Shown one piece after another: positions 20,605 to 32,148 of a DNA stretch of 64,000 bases (the stretch's first letter is position 1; each line of letters starts with the position of its first letter). The stretch lies in NCBI RefSeq assembly GCF_024172095.1, contig NZ_JAMZDX010000002.1:682001-746000 (forward strand). The letters run 5' to 3'. The stretch comes from Kitasatospora cinereorecta. GTDB lineage: Bacteria > Actinomycetota > Actinomycetes > Streptomycetales > Streptomycetaceae. Below the pieces are notes generated by a model. The model saw only the letters and a program-made list of their open reading frames with translations. It ran no database searches and was not told the origin of the DNA. A program made the translations under genes and the position numbers.

Positions 20605-21081
20605 GTGTCCGTGGGTGAGCTGGCCGGGCTGCTGGTGGCCGTCTTCTGGGCGGTGCTGGTGACCCTGCTCGCCGTGGTCCTGGTGCGGCTCTCCAAGGTC
20701 CTCCGCGAAGCCACCGTGCTGGTCTCCGCCGTCACCGAGCAGGCCGTGCCGCTGCTGACCGACGCCTCCGCCGCCGTGCGCAGCGCCAACGAGCAGCTCG
20801 AGCGGGTCGACGAGATCACCGCCAACGTCCAGGACGCGGCGGCCAACGCCAACGCCCTGTCCTCCACCGTCGCCGCCACCCTGGGCGGCCCGCTGGTGAA
20901 GATGGCCGCGTTCAGCTACGGCGTCCGCAAGGCCGTCTCCAAGCAGCAGGCCGGGGTGACGCTCCCGCAGCAGCCCGCCGAGCGCGACGCACTGGCCCGG
21001 ATGATCCGCGCCGAGGTGCGCGCGGCGACCGCGCCCCGCGGCGGCCTGGTGTCCCGCATCCGGCGAGCCGTGAGGGGCTGA
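20605..21081 (+). CDS. DUF948 membrane protein
   Basis: 158-aa protein with one N-terminal membrane span (LLVAVFWAVLVTLLAVVLVRL) and a helical, Ala/Val-rich cytoplasmic part with coiled-coil character, ending in basic residues. The architecture matches DUF948 proteins. GTG start at 20605 preceded by GAGGGAG. Five nt separate it from the next gene and the pair leads into alaS, an arrangement found in related actinobacteria. Function unknown. Confidence 0.8.
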   Translation: MSVGELAGLLVAVFWAVLVTLLAVVLVRLSKVLREATVLVSAVTEQAVPLLTDASAAVRSANEQLERVDEITANVQDAAANANALSSTVAATLGGPLVKMAAFSYGVRKAVSKQQAGVTLPQQPAERDALARMIRAEVRAATAPRGGLVSRIRRAVRG

Positions 21082-21086
21082 CGACC

Positions 21087-21506
21087 GTGGTACGACGCAT
21101 CTTCTGGATGGCGGTCGGCGCCGGCGCCGCCGTGTGGGCCATGAACAAGGCCAACGAGGCCGTGCACCGGATGACCCCTGACAGCCTGTCGGGCACCGCC
21201 GCCCGCGGCGCGCTCCAGCTCGGCGACGCCGCCAAGCGCTTCGCGCACGACGTCCGCGCCGGCATGGCCGAGCGCGAGGCCGAGCTGCGCTCCGACCTCG
21301 GCCTGGACGGCACCGCCGTGGTCGAGCCCCCGTCCCGCCGGCGAGCTCTGCGTGGCGAGCCCACCTACCGAGCTATCTCGGCGGCCCCGGGCTCCCCGGC
21401 GGCCGCCGTCCCCCAGACGCGAAACACCCCCCAAGCCATCGATGCGAAGACCCCGCGGCGCCAGGCGCTGCCGGGCAGCACGAACAACCGGAAGGACCAC
21501 CACTGA
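21087..21506 (+). CDS. Small conserved protein upstream of alaS
   Basis: 139-aa protein. The N-terminus ([22 protein letters not shown]) forms a short hydrophobic segment, possibly a membrane anchor or signal-anchor. The middle ([31 protein letters not shown]) is amphipathic helix, and the C-terminal third is disordered. It probably belongs to a small actinobacterial DUF family found with DUF948 and alaS; no function is known. GTG start at 21087; the TGA stop overlaps the ATG of alaS by one base. Confidence 0.7.
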   Translation: MVRRIFWMAVGAGAAVWAMNKANEAVHRMTPDSLSGTAARGALQLGDAAKRFAHDVRAGMAEREAELRSDLGLDGTAVVEPPSRRRALRGEPTYRAISAAPGSPAAAVPQTRNTPQAIDAKTPRRQALPGSTNNRKDHH

Positions 21507-24175
21507 TGGAGTCGGCAGAGATCCGCCGCCGCTGGCTGCGCTTCTTCGAGGAGCGCGGCCACACCGTCGTACCGTCGGCCTCGCTGGTCGCCGACGACCC
21601 GACCCTCCTGCTGGTCAACGCCGGCATGGTGCCGTTCAAGCCCTACTTCCTGGGCGAGGTCAAGCCGCAGTACTCCCGCGCCACCTCGGTGCAGAAGTGC
21701 GTGCGCACCCTGGACATCGAAGAGGTCGGCAAGACCACCCGCCACGGGTCCTTCTTCCAGATGTGCGGCAACTTCTCCTTCGGCGACTACTTCAAGGAAG
21801 GCGCCATCAGGTTCGCGTGGGAGCTGCTCACCACGCCCGTCGCCGACGGCGGCTACGGACTTGAGAAGGAGAAGCTCTGGATCACCGTCTACAAGGACGA
21901 CGACGAGGCCGAGCAGATCTGGCGCGACGTCATCGGCGTCCCGTCCGAGCGCATCCAGCGCCTCGGCATGAAGGACAACTTCTGGTCGATGGGCGTCCCC
22001 GGCCCGTGCGGCCCGTGCTCGGAGATCAACTACGACCGCGGCCCCGCGTACGGCGAGGAGGGCGGCCCGGCGGTCAACGGCGAGCGCTACCTGGAGATCT
22101 GGAACCTGGTCTTCATGCAGTACGAGCGCGGCCACGGCGACGGCAAGGACGGCTTCGAGATCCTCGGCGACCTGCCGAGCAAGAACATCGACACCGGCCT
22201 CGGCCTGGAGCGCCTCGCCGCCATCCTGCAGGACGTCGACAACCTCTTCGAGATCGACACCAGCCGGATGATCCTCGACCGCGCCGCCGAGCTCACCGGC
22301 CACACCTACGGCCGCGACCACAAGTCGGACGTCTCGCTGCGCGTGGTCACCGACCACTTCCGCACCGCGCTGATGCTGGTCGGCGACGGCGTCACCCCCG
22401 GCAACGAGGGCCGCGGCTACGTGCTGCGCCGCATCCTGCGCCGCGCGATCCGCAACATGCGCATGCTGGGTGCCACGGAGCCGGTGGCCAAGGAGCTCAT
22501 CGACATCTCCATCAAGGCGATGGCTCCGCAGTACCCGGAGCTGGAGACCGACCGCAAGCGCATCGAGACGGTCGTGGTCGCCGAGGAGAACGCCTTCCTG
22601 CAGACCCTGAAGTCCGGCACCAGCCTGCTGGACGCGGCCATCACCGAGACCAAGCAGTCCGGCGGCGCGGTGCTCTCCGGCGACCAGGCGTTCAAGCTGC
22701 ACGACACCTACGGCTTCCCGATCGACCTGACCCTGGAGATGGCCGAGGAGCAGGGCCTCCAGGTCGACGAGACCGGCTTCCGCCGCCTGATGCAGGCGCA
22801 GCGGGACGCCGCCAAGGCGGACGCCAAGAAGAAGAAGATGGGCCACGCGGACGTCGCCGCGTACCGCGAGGTGGCCGACAAGTCCGGCGCGTCCGTCTTC
22901 ACCGGCTACACCGCCACCGAGGGCGAGGCCACCGTGGTCGGCCTGCTGGTGAACGGCGTCCCGGCGCCGGCCGCCACCGAGGGCGACGAGGTCGAGATCA
23001 TCCTCGACCGCACCCCGTTCTACGCCGAGGGCGGCGGCCAGCTCGCCGACCACGGCCGGATCCGGCTGGACTCCGGCGCGGTCGTGGAGATCCGCGACGT
23101 GCAGCAGCCGGTCCCGGGCGTCACCGTGCACTCCGGCGGCGTGCTGTTCGGCGAGGTCGTGCTCGGCGCGTCCGCGTACGCGACGATCGACATCGACCGC
23201 CGCCGCGCGGTCTCCCGCGCCCACTCGGCCACCCACCTGACCCACCAGGCACTGCGCGACGCGCTCGGCCCGACGGCCGCCCAGGCCGGCTCCGAGAACG
23301 CGCCGGGCCGCTTCCGCTTCGACTTCGGCTCGCCGACCGCCGTTCCCGGCTCGGTGCTGACCGACGTGGAGCAGAAGATCAACGAGGTGCTGGTCCGCGA
23401 GCTGGACGTCACCGCCGAGGTCATGACGATGGACCAGGCCCGCAAGCAGGGCGCCATCGCGATGTTCGGCGAGAAGTACGGCGACTCGGTCCGCGTGGTC
23501 ACCATCGGCGACTTCTCCAAGGAGCTGTGCGGCGGCACGCACGTCGGCAACACCGCCCAGCTGGGCCTGGTGAAGCTGCTCGGCGAGTCCTCGATCGGCT
23601 CCGGCGTGCGCCGCGTCGAGGCGCTGGTCGGCGTGGACGCGTACAAGTTCCTGGCCCGTGAGCACACCGTGGTCGCCCAGCTCACCGAGCTGGTCAAGGG
23701 CCGCCCGGAGGAGCTGCCGGAGAAGATCTCGGGCATGCTCACCAAGCTCAAGGACGCCGAGAAGGAGATCGAGCGCTTCCGCGCCGAGAAGGTCCTCGCG
23801 GCGGCCGCCGGTCTCGCCGAAGGCGCCGAGGACGTCCGCGGCGTGGCGCTGGTCGCCGCCCGGGTCGCCGACGGCGTGGGCGCGGACGAGCTGCGCAAGC
23901 TGGTGCTGGACGTGCGCGGCCGGCTGGGCTCCCGCCCGGCCGTGGTCGCCGCCTTCACCGTGGCGAACGACCGCCCGCTGACCGTGATCGCCACCAACGA
24001 GGACGCCCGCGGCCGCGGTGTGAAGGCCGGCGAGCTGGTCCGGGTGGCGGCGAAGACCCTCGGCGGCGGCGGTGGCGGCAAGGACGACGTCGCCCAGGGC
24101 GGCGGCACCGACGCGGGTGCGGTCGCCGCGGCGATCGAGGCCGTGCGGGCGCTGGTCGCGGAGCGCGCGAGCTGA
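21506..24175 (+). CDS. alaS: Alanyl-tRNA synthetase
   Basis: Charges tRNA-Ala, 889 aa, complete. Class II core ([49 protein letters not shown]), the editing domain with its metal motif ([12 protein letters not shown] and CGGTHVGNT) and the C-Ala domain with a glycine-rich GGGGGGKDD segment. The start overlaps the upstream stop (TGATG) and its own stop overlaps ruvX in the same way, so translation is coupled along the operon. Confidence 0.98.
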   Translation: MESAEIRRRWLRFFEERGHTVVPSASLVADDPTLLLVNAGMVPFKPYFLGEVKPQYSRATSVQKCVRTLDIEEVGKTTRHGSFFQMCGNFSFGDYFKEGAIRFAWELLTTPVADGGYGLEKEKLWITVYKDDDEAEQIWRDVIGVPSERIQRLGMKDNFWSMGVPGPCGPCSEINYDRGPAYGEEGGPAVNGERYLEIWNLVFMQYERGHGDGKDGFEILGDLPSKNIDTGLGLERLAAILQDVDNLFEIDTSRMILDRAAELTGHTYGRDHKSDVSLRVVTDHFRTALMLVGDGVTPGNEGRGYVLRRILRRAIRNMRMLGATEPVAKELIDISIKAMAPQYPELETDRKRIETVVVAEENAFLQTLKSGTSLLDAAITETKQSGGAVLSGDQAFKLHDTYGFPIDLTLEMAEEQGLQVDETGFRRLMQAQRDAAKADAKKKKMGHADVAAYREVADKSGASVFTGYTATEGEATVVGLLVNGVPAPAATEGDEVEIILDRTPFYAEGGGQLADHGRIRLDSGAVVEIRDVQQPVPGVTVHSGGVLFGEVVLGASAYATIDIDRRRAVSRAHSATHLTHQALRDALGPTAAQAGSENAPGRFRFDFGSPTAVPGSVLTDVEQKINEVLVRELDVTAEVMTMDQARKQGAIAMFGEKYGDSVRVVTIGDFSKELCGGTHVGNTAQLGLVKLLGESSIGSGVRRVEALVGVDAYKFLAREHTVVAQLTELVKGRPEELPEKISGMLTKLKDAEKEIERFRAEKVLAAAAGLAEGAEDVRGVALVAARVADGVGADELRKLVLDVRGRLGSRPAVVAAFTVANDRPLTVIATNEDARGRGVKAGELVRVAAKTLGGGGGGKDDVAQGGGTDAGAVAAAIEAVRALVAERAS

Positions 24176-24660
24176 TGAGCGACGCGTTCGAGGAGAAGGT
24201 CTTCCGGCGGGGCCGACGGATCGCCGTCGACGTGGGTGACGCCCGGATCGGGGTCGCGTCCTGCGACCCCGACGGGCTGATCGCCACGCCGGTGGAGACC
24301 GTCCCGGCCGGGGGCCGCTCCCAGGCGCGGCTCAAGGAGATCGTCGAGGAGTACGACGCCATCGAGGTGGTGGTCGGCCTGCCCCGCTCGCTGAGCGGCA
24401 AGGAGGGGCCGGCCGCCGCCAAGGTCCGGGCGTACGCGGGGCGGCTGGCCGCGCTGATCGCCCCGGTCGCGGTGCGGCTGGTCGACGAGCGGATGACCAC
24501 GGTGACCGCCGCCCAGGGCCTGCGGGCCTCCGGACGGTCGAGCAAGAAGGGCCGCTCGGTGATCGACCAGGCGGCCGCGGTGGTGATCCTGCAGAGCGCG
24601 CTTGAGACCGAACGGGTGAGCGGCCGCGCGCCCGGCGAGAGTGTCGAGCCGGTCGTCTGA
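24175..24660 (+). CDS. ruvX: Putative pre-16S rRNA nuclease / Holliday junction resolvase-like (YqgF)
   Basis: 161-aa RNase H-fold protein. RRIAVDVGDARIGVASCDPDG contains the first catalytic Asp, VVVGLPRSLSGKEGPAA the second strand, VRLVDERMTT the Glu, and KKGRSVIDQAAAVVILQ the last Asp. In E. coli the family matures the 5' end of 16S rRNA. Placement after alaS is typical. A perfect terminator follows, separating it from mltG. Confidence 0.93.
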   Translation: MSDAFEEKVFRRGRRIAVDVGDARIGVASCDPDGLIATPVETVPAGGRSQARLKEIVEEYDAIEVVVGLPRSLSGKEGPAAAKVRAYAGRLAALIAPVAVRLVDERMTTVTAAQGLRASGRSSKKGRSVIDQAAAVVILQSALETERVSGRAPGESVEPVV

Positions 24661-24683
24661 CCGGTCGGGGTTAGCTTCCCTCT

Positions 24684-24717
24684 GGGGGCCCGTGCGGACG
24701 CGTTCGCACGGGCCCCC
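24684..24717 (+). terminator. Terminator after ruvX
   Basis: Perfect 13-bp stem: arms GGGGGCCCGTGCG (24684-24696) and CGCACGGGCCCCC (24705-24717), 8-nt loop. It marks the end of the DUF948-alaS-ruvX transcription unit. Confidence 0.8.
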
Positions 24718-24744
24718 GACCGTTGTCGGCCGCGGAGGGCTGCG

Positions 24745-25926
24745 TTGACCGATCCGTACACCACGCCCGGACTCACCCCCGGCCACCTCGGCGCGCCGGC
24801 GGCGGAGCCCGACGGCGCGCCGCCCGGACGGCCGTACGGGGTGGACGCGCCGGACCTCGGCCGAGCCCGTACCGGCGCGGCCTGCTGCCTGAGCGTGCTG
24901 GGCGTGCTCGGGGTCGCCGGACTCTTCGCCCTCGTGGTGCTGCTGCTCTGGCCCGCCGACACGCCGCCGGCCGCGGACTTCGCCGGGAACGGCACCGGCA
25001 GCGTCCAGGTCTCGGTCGCCCAGGGCGCCACCATCACCCAGATCGGCCGGACCCTGGAGAGCAACGGTGTGGTGGCCAGCATCCGGGCCTTCACCCTGGC
25101 CGCCGCCAGCAGCCCGGCGGGCGACCGGATCCAGCCCGGGACCTACACCCTCAAGCAGAAGATGTCCGCCGTCTCCGCGCTCAACGTGCTGCTCGACCCG
25201 AGCAACGCCAACGCGCTGACCATCCCCGAGGGCTGGCGCGCCACCCAGGTCTACGCCGCCGTCGACGACCGGCTGAAACTCGCCGCCGGCACCACCAAGG
25301 CCACCGCCGAGCAGCACCTGGCCGACCTCGGCCTGCCGGCCGCCGCCGGCGGCCACGTCGAAGGGTTCCTGTTCCCCGCCACGTATCCCGTCACCGGTGA
25401 GACCACGCCGCTCGCCCTGCTGCAGCAGATGGTCAAGGAGGCGAGTAGCCGCTACGGGGTCGACGACATGAACAGCGCCGCGCAGGCCAACGGTGTCACT
25501 CCCTACGGAGTGTTCGCCGTCGCCAGCCTCGCCCAGGCCGAGGCCGACAATCCGGACGACATGGCCCGGGTCGCCCGGGTGATCTACAACCGGCTGCGCC
25601 GCTCCATGCCGCTGCAGCTCGACTCGACCATCAACTACGCGCTCGGCCGGGCCACCCTCACCACCACCGACGCCGACACCAGGACCGACTCGCCCTTCAA
25701 CACCTACCTGCACGGCGGGCTGCCGCCGACCCCGATCGGCAATCCGGGCCGTGACGCACTGCGCGCCGCCATGCATCCCGCGGACGGCGACTGGCTCTAT
25801 TTCGTCACCGTCAAACCCGGCGACACCCGGTTCACCGACAGCGCGGAACAGCAGGCCAAGAACGTCGCGGAGTTCAACGCCTACCGCGCCCAGCAGAGTT
25901 CCTCACCCAGCGCACCGGGCCGCTGA
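24745..25926 (+). CDS. mltG: Endolytic murein transglycosylase MltG, shorter paralogue
   Basis: 393-aa YceG/MltG-family lytic transglycosylase cleaving nascent glycan strands outside the membrane. A 45-residue cytoplasmic tail is followed by one membrane span (about 46-70), a LysM-like region (VAQGATITQIGRTLESNGVV) and the catalytic domain: EGFLFPATYPV, FAVASLAQAEADNPDDMARVA with the predicted catalytic Glu, YNRLRRSMPLQLDSTINYALG, and TPIGNPGRDALRAAMHP. All core motifs are intact. It is followed after 109 nt by a second, longer mltG; a tandem pair is unusual. TTG start at 24745 with GAGGG upstream. Confidence 0.92.
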   Translation: MTDPYTTPGLTPGHLGAPAAEPDGAPPGRPYGVDAPDLGRARTGAACCLSVLGVLGVAGLFALVVLLLWPADTPPAADFAGNGTGSVQVSVAQGATITQIGRTLESNGVVASIRAFTLAAASSPAGDRIQPGTYTLKQKMSAVSALNVLLDPSNANALTIPEGWRATQVYAAVDDRLKLAAGTTKATAEQHLADLGLPAAAGGHVEGFLFPATYPVTGETTPLALLQQMVKEASSRYGVDDMNSAAQANGVTPYGVFAVASLAQAEADNPDDMARVARVIYNRLRRSMPLQLDSTINYALGRATLTTTDADTRTDSPFNTYLHGGLPPTPIGNPGRDALRAAMHPADGDWLYFVTVKPGDTRFTDSAEQQAKNVAEFNAYRAQQSSSPSAPGR

Positions 25927-26035
25927 CGTCGGGTGGGCTGGGCTTTTTGCCATGCTGCGGTACGGTAACGTCTCCCACCGAGTGCTGCCGTAGCACGCCG
26001 GTTCGACACGTGGCCGGGACTCTGTAAGGGGATCG

Positions 26036-27856
26036 ATGACCGATCAGAGCGGGCGCTTCGCAGCCCAGGGCGACCAGCCGTGGTACCCGGAACAGCAGCA
26101 GTACGGCTACCAGGAGCAGCACACCGGCTCCTGGCAGGTTCCGGCCGACGGCACCTACGCGCAGCAGCAGTACGGCCAGCAGGGCTACCCGCAGCAGGGC
26201 GGCTACGGCGGCGGACAGCAGCAGTACGCCCAGCAGCAGTACGGTCAGCAGGGCTACCCGCAGCAGCAGGGCGGCTACCCGCAGCAGGGCTTCAACCAGC
26301 AGCACCAGCAGCAGGGCTACCAGCAGCCGGTGCAGCAGCAGATGCCGCAGCAGCCGATGCAGGGCCAGGGCCAGGGCCAGGGCCAGCCCGGCCAGGGCCG
26401 GCCGATGCCGGGCCAGGGCATGCCGCAGCAGATGCAGCCGATGCAGCAGACCGGTCAGCAGCCGGTGGTCCAGCCGCAGCAGGGTGTACGGCAGCAGCCG
26501 CCGATGCGTCCGCAGGCGGCGCGCCAGCAGCCCGCCGCCCCTGCCGCCCCCGCCGGTCCCGGTCCGGACGGCATCGACTGGGAGGCCGAGGCCGCCGCGC
26601 TCGACTCCCCGGCCGAGGAGGCGGAGCTCTGGGAGGACGAGGAGTTCGCCGACGGCGTGGACGACGAGGTCGCCGCCGAGGAGGGTGAGGACGCCTCCTT
26701 CTTCGGCGGCGAGGAGGACACCTCCCGCGAGGCCGAGCGCAAGCGCAAGGAGAAGGGCAAGAAGGCCGGCCGCCGCAACGGCGGCGCCTGCCTGGTGGTC
26801 GCGCTCGTCCTGCTCGGCGGCGTGGCCGGCGCCGGCTGGTGGGGCTACGGCATCTACCAGAGCCACTTCGGCCCGCCGCCGGACTACTCCGGCGAGGGCA
26901 GCGGCTCGGTCAACATCATCATCAAGGAGGGCGCCACCGGTGAGGCGATGGCCCTCGCGCTGAAGAACGCCGACGTGATCAAGAGCGTCAAGGCCTTCAC
27001 CAACGCGTACGGCAAGAACCCCAAGGCCAACACCATCCAGCCCGGCACGTACACGATGCACCACCAGATGTCCGGACAGGCGGCGGTGCAGGAGCTCGTC
27101 GAGTCCAACGGCGGCAACGTGCTGATCATCTCCGAGGGCAAGAAGGCCACCGACATCTACGCGGCCATCGACGCCAAGCTGAAGCTGCAGAAGGGCGCCA
27201 CGGCGACCATCGCCAAGGACCAGGTGGCCAACCTCGGCCTCCCGGCGTACGCGCAGGGCAACCTGGAGGGCTTCCTCTACCCGACCCGGTACTCGATCAC
27301 CGAGGGCATGAAGCCCGAGGACCTGCTCAAGCAGATGGTCGCCAACGCCACCCAGCACTACCAGGACCTCAAGCTCGACGAGGGCGCCCAGAAGATCGGC
27401 CTGAAGAACGGCTACGAGGTCATCATCGAGGCCAGCATCCTCCAGGCCGAGGGCAACAACTCGGCCGACTTCGGGAAGATGGCGCGGGCGATGTACAACC
27501 GCCTCAACACCAACGCCGGGCCGCCCAAGGGCACCTGGGGCCGGCTGGAGCTGGACACCACCCTGCAGTACGAGCTGGGGCGCACCAACTTCACGCAGGC
27601 GGAGCACGACAAGGACACCCCGTACAACACGTACAAGCGCAAGGGCCTGCCGCCGACCCCGATCTCCAACCCCGGCGACGAGGCGATCAAGGCCGTCCTG
27701 AACCCGACCCCGGGCGACTGGGTCTACTGGATCGCGATGAACCCGCAGGAGACCCGGTTCGCCGCCACCTGGGACGACCACCTGAAGAACGTCCAGGAGT
27801 GGTGCACCGGCCAGGGCAAGGGCTTCGACCAGAAGGCCGGTCAGTGCAGCAAGTGA
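26036..27856 (+). CDS. mltG: Endolytic murein transglycosylase MltG with Q/G/Y-rich cytoplasmic domain
   Basis: 606-aa MltG paralogue. Residues 1-170 are low complexity, dominated by Gln, Gly, Tyr and Pro with QQQYGQQGYPQQ-type repeats. Residues 180-245 are highly acidic, then basic (AERKRKEKGKKAGRRN) just before the membrane span (about 250-273). The catalytic domain keeps EGFLYPTRYSI, IEASILQAEGNNSADF with the predicted catalytic Glu, LELDTTLQYELG and TPISNPGDEAIKAVL. ATG 26036 follows AAGGGG. The disordered tail could serve as a scaffold or condensate-forming segment at growth sites, which is inference. aroE follows immediately. Confidence 0.92.
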   Translation: MTDQSGRFAAQGDQPWYPEQQQYGYQEQHTGSWQVPADGTYAQQQYGQQGYPQQGGYGGGQQQYAQQQYGQQGYPQQQGGYPQQGFNQQHQQQGYQQPVQQQMPQQPMQGQGQGQGQPGQGRPMPGQGMPQQMQPMQQTGQQPVVQPQQGVRQQPPMRPQAARQQPAAPAAPAGPGPDGIDWEAEAAALDSPAEEAELWEDEEFADGVDDEVAAEEGEDASFFGGEEDTSREAERKRKEKGKKAGRRNGGACLVVALVLLGGVAGAGWWGYGIYQSHFGPPPDYSGEGSGSVNIIIKEGATGEAMALALKNADVIKSVKAFTNAYGKNPKANTIQPGTYTMHHQMSGQAAVQELVESNGGNVLIISEGKKATDIYAAIDAKLKLQKGATATIAKDQVANLGLPAYAQGNLEGFLYPTRYSITEGMKPEDLLKQMVANATQHYQDLKLDEGAQKIGLKNGYEVIIEASILQAEGNNSADFGKMARAMYNRLNTNAGPPKGTWGRLELDTTLQYELGRTNFTQAEHDKDTPYNTYKRKGLPPTPISNPGDEAIKAVLNPTPGDWVYWIAMNPQETRFAATWDDHLKNVQEWCTGQGKGFDQKAGQCSK

Positions 27857-27864
27857 GGACCGAC

Positions 27865-28695
27865 GTGACCGCACCGCACCGGGCCGCCGTGCTCGGCTCG
27901 CCGATCGCCCACTCGCTGTCGCCCACCCTGCACCGGGCCGGGTACGCCGCGCTCGGCCTGGCGGCGTGGCGCTACGACCGCTTCGAGGTGGACGAGGCGG
28001 CGCTGCCCGGGTTCGTCGAGGGGCTGGACCGGGCGGAGTGGGCCGGCCTGTCGCTGACCATGCCGTTGAAGCGGGCGATCATCCCGATGCTCGACGGGAT
28101 CACCGACACGGCCCGGTCCGTGGACGCGGTCAACACGGTGGTGTTCACCGCCGACGGTGGCCGTCGCGGTGACAACACCGACGTCCCCGGTCTGGTCAAC
28201 GCGCTGCGCGAGCGCGGCATCGAACGAGTGGCGGAGGCGGCGGTGCTGGGTGCCGGCGCCACCGCGTCGTCCGCGCTGGCCGCGCTGGCGGTGGTGTGCG
28301 CCGGACCGGTCACGGTGTACGTGCGCAGTGCGGAGCGGGCGGCGGAGATGCGGGAACTCGGGGAGCGCCTGGGCCTCCAGTTGCGGACGGCGGCCTGGGA
28401 GCAGGGGGCGCAGGCGCTGGCCGCGCCGCTGACCATCTCGACCACCCCGGCCGGCGCCACCGACGGCTTCGCCGACGCCGTGCCCGAGGAGCCGGGCGCG
28501 CTGTTCGACGTGCTGTACCACCCGTGGCCGACGAAGCTGGTGGCGGCGGTCGCCGAGCGCGGCGCCACGGTGCTGGGCGGGCTGGACCTGCTGGTGCACC
28601 AGGCGGTGCTGCAGTTCGAGCAGTTCACCGGCGTGCCCGCCGGGCCGCTGGCGGCGATGCGGGCGGCGGGCGAGACGGCGCTCGCGGAGGGCTGA
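27865..28695 (+). CDS. aroE: Shikimate dehydrogenase
   Basis: NADPH-dependent reduction of 3-dehydroshikimate to shikimate. 276 aa from the GTG at 27865 (GTGAGGA upstream); an alternative GTG at 27853 overlaps the mltG stop. Substrate site SPIAHSLSPTLHRAGYAALG, catalytic Lys in LTMPLKRAII, VNTVV and GDNTDVPG, and the nucleotide-binding VLGAGATASSALAAL. First gene of the shikimate cluster, 8 nt behind mltG, so probably cotranscribed with it. Confidence 0.93.
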   Translation: MTAPHRAAVLGSPIAHSLSPTLHRAGYAALGLAAWRYDRFEVDEAALPGFVEGLDRAEWAGLSLTMPLKRAIIPMLDGITDTARSVDAVNTVVFTADGGRRGDNTDVPGLVNALRERGIERVAEAAVLGAGATASSALAALAVVCAGPVTVYVRSAERAAEMRELGERLGLQLRTAAWEQGAQALAAPLTISTTPAGATDGFADAVPEEPGALFDVLYHPWPTKLVAAVAERGATVLGGLDLLVHQAVLQFEQFTGVPAGPLAAMRAAGETALAEG

Positions 28696-28793
28696 GCCCA
28701 CCTGACAGAGTGCACCCGATTTCACGGACGGTCGATGTCCGCAACGCGGACCGTGCCGCCTCACAAGGGTCGGACGTGAAAGGATCGGAGCAG

Positions 28794-28835
28794 ATGAGAC
28801 GCCCGGCCGGCCGTGGACGCGGACCAGGCCGATGA
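28794..28835 (+). CDS. Possible 13-codon leader peptide before aroC
   Basis: ATG at 28794 with GGAG a few bases upstream opens a 13-residue frame ([13 protein letters not shown]) closing 13 nt before the aroC start. It is rich in Arg and Gly codons rather than aromatic codons, so a classic attenuation role is not supported. It is reported because it has its own ribosome site in the otherwise empty 153-nt aroE-aroC gap. Confidence 0.25.
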   Translation: MRRPAGRGRGPGR

Positions 28836-28848
28836 CGAAGGAGCTCCG

Positions 28849-30029
28849 TTGGGTAGGTTGCGCTGGCTGACGGCGGGGGAGTCGCACGGCCCCGCTCTGG
28901 TCGCGACGCTGGAGGGCCTGCCGGCCGGTGTGCCCGTCACCACGGCGATGGTGGCCGACGCGCTGGCCCGGCGCCGGCTCGGGTACGGTCGTGGCGCGCG
29001 GATGAAGTTCGAGCAGGACGAGGTGACCTTCCTCGGCGGCGTGCGGCACGGCGAGACGATGGGCTCCCCGGTCGCGGTCATGGTGGGCAACACCGAGTGG
29101 CCGAAGTGGGAGCAGGTCATGTCGGCCGACCCGGTCGACCCGGAGATCCTGGCCGGGCTGGCCCGCAACGAGCCGCTGACCCGTCCCCGTCCGGGCCACG
29201 CCGACCTGGCCGGCATGCAGAAGTACTCGATCGAGGAGGCCCGGCCGATCCTGGAGCGCGCCAGCGCCCGCGAGACGGCGGCCCGGGTGGCGCTCGGCGC
29301 GGTCGCCCGCTCGTACCTCAAGGAGACCTGCGGGATCGAGATCGTCAGCCACGTGGTGGAGCTGGCCGCGGCCAAGGCGCCGGCCGGCGTGCTGCCGCTG
29401 CCGGCCGACGAGGCGAAGCTGGACGCCGACCCGGTGCGCTGCCTGGACGCGGACGCGTCGAAGCGGATGGTCGCCGAGATCGACCAGGCCCACAAGGACG
29501 GCGACACCCTCGGCGGCGTGGTCGAGGTGCTGGCGTACGGCGTGCCGGTGGGCCTCGGCTCGCACGTGCACTGGGACCGCCGGCTGGACGCGCGGCTCGC
29601 CGCGGCCCTGATGGGCATCCAGGCGATCAAGGGCGTCGAGGTCGGCGACGGCTTCGAGCTGGCCCGGATCCCCGGCTCGAAGGCGCACGACGAGATCGTG
29701 CCGACCGCCGAGGGCGTCAAGCGCACCTCCGGCCGCTCCGGCGGCACCGAGGGCGGCCTGACCACCGGTGAGCTGCTGCGGGTGCGCGCCGCGATGAAGC
29801 CGATCGCGACCGTCCCGCGCGCGCTGCAGACCCTGGACGTGCGGACCGGCGAGCCGGCCAAGGCGCACCACCAGCGCTCGGACGTCTGCGCCGTGCCGGC
29901 CGCGGGCATCGTCGCCGAGGCGATGGTCGCCCTGGTGCTGGCGGACGCGGTGGCGGAGAAGTTCGGCGGCGACAACGTCTCCGAGACCCGCCGCAACGTG
30001 CAGAGCTACCTCGAGCACCTGATCATCCG

Positions 30030-30033
<4 letters not shown>
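28849..30033 (+). CDS. aroC: Chorismate synthase
   Basis: Converts EPSP to chorismate with reduced FMN, last step of the shikimate pathway. 394 aa from TTG 28849, which has AAGGAG at good spacing and gives the conserved N-terminus [17 protein letters not shown]. Family signatures [37 protein letters not shown] and the C-terminal [17 protein letters not shown] are present. The stop overlaps aroK (ATGA). Confidence 0.97.
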
Positions 30034-32072
<2,039 letters not shown>

Positions 32073-32148
32073 CGGCGGATCAACGCACCCGGTGGCGGGC
32101 TGTGCCTGCCGCCGGGACGGCGTGTAGATTCGCCGTCGGGAGGTGACC

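Noticed and set aside
26080..26688. CAG-rich stretch in mltG as a microsatellite or non-coding repeat
   Set aside because: It is in frame throughout and encodes a Gln/Gly/Tyr-rich domain with varied third codon positions, so it is protein-level low complexity.
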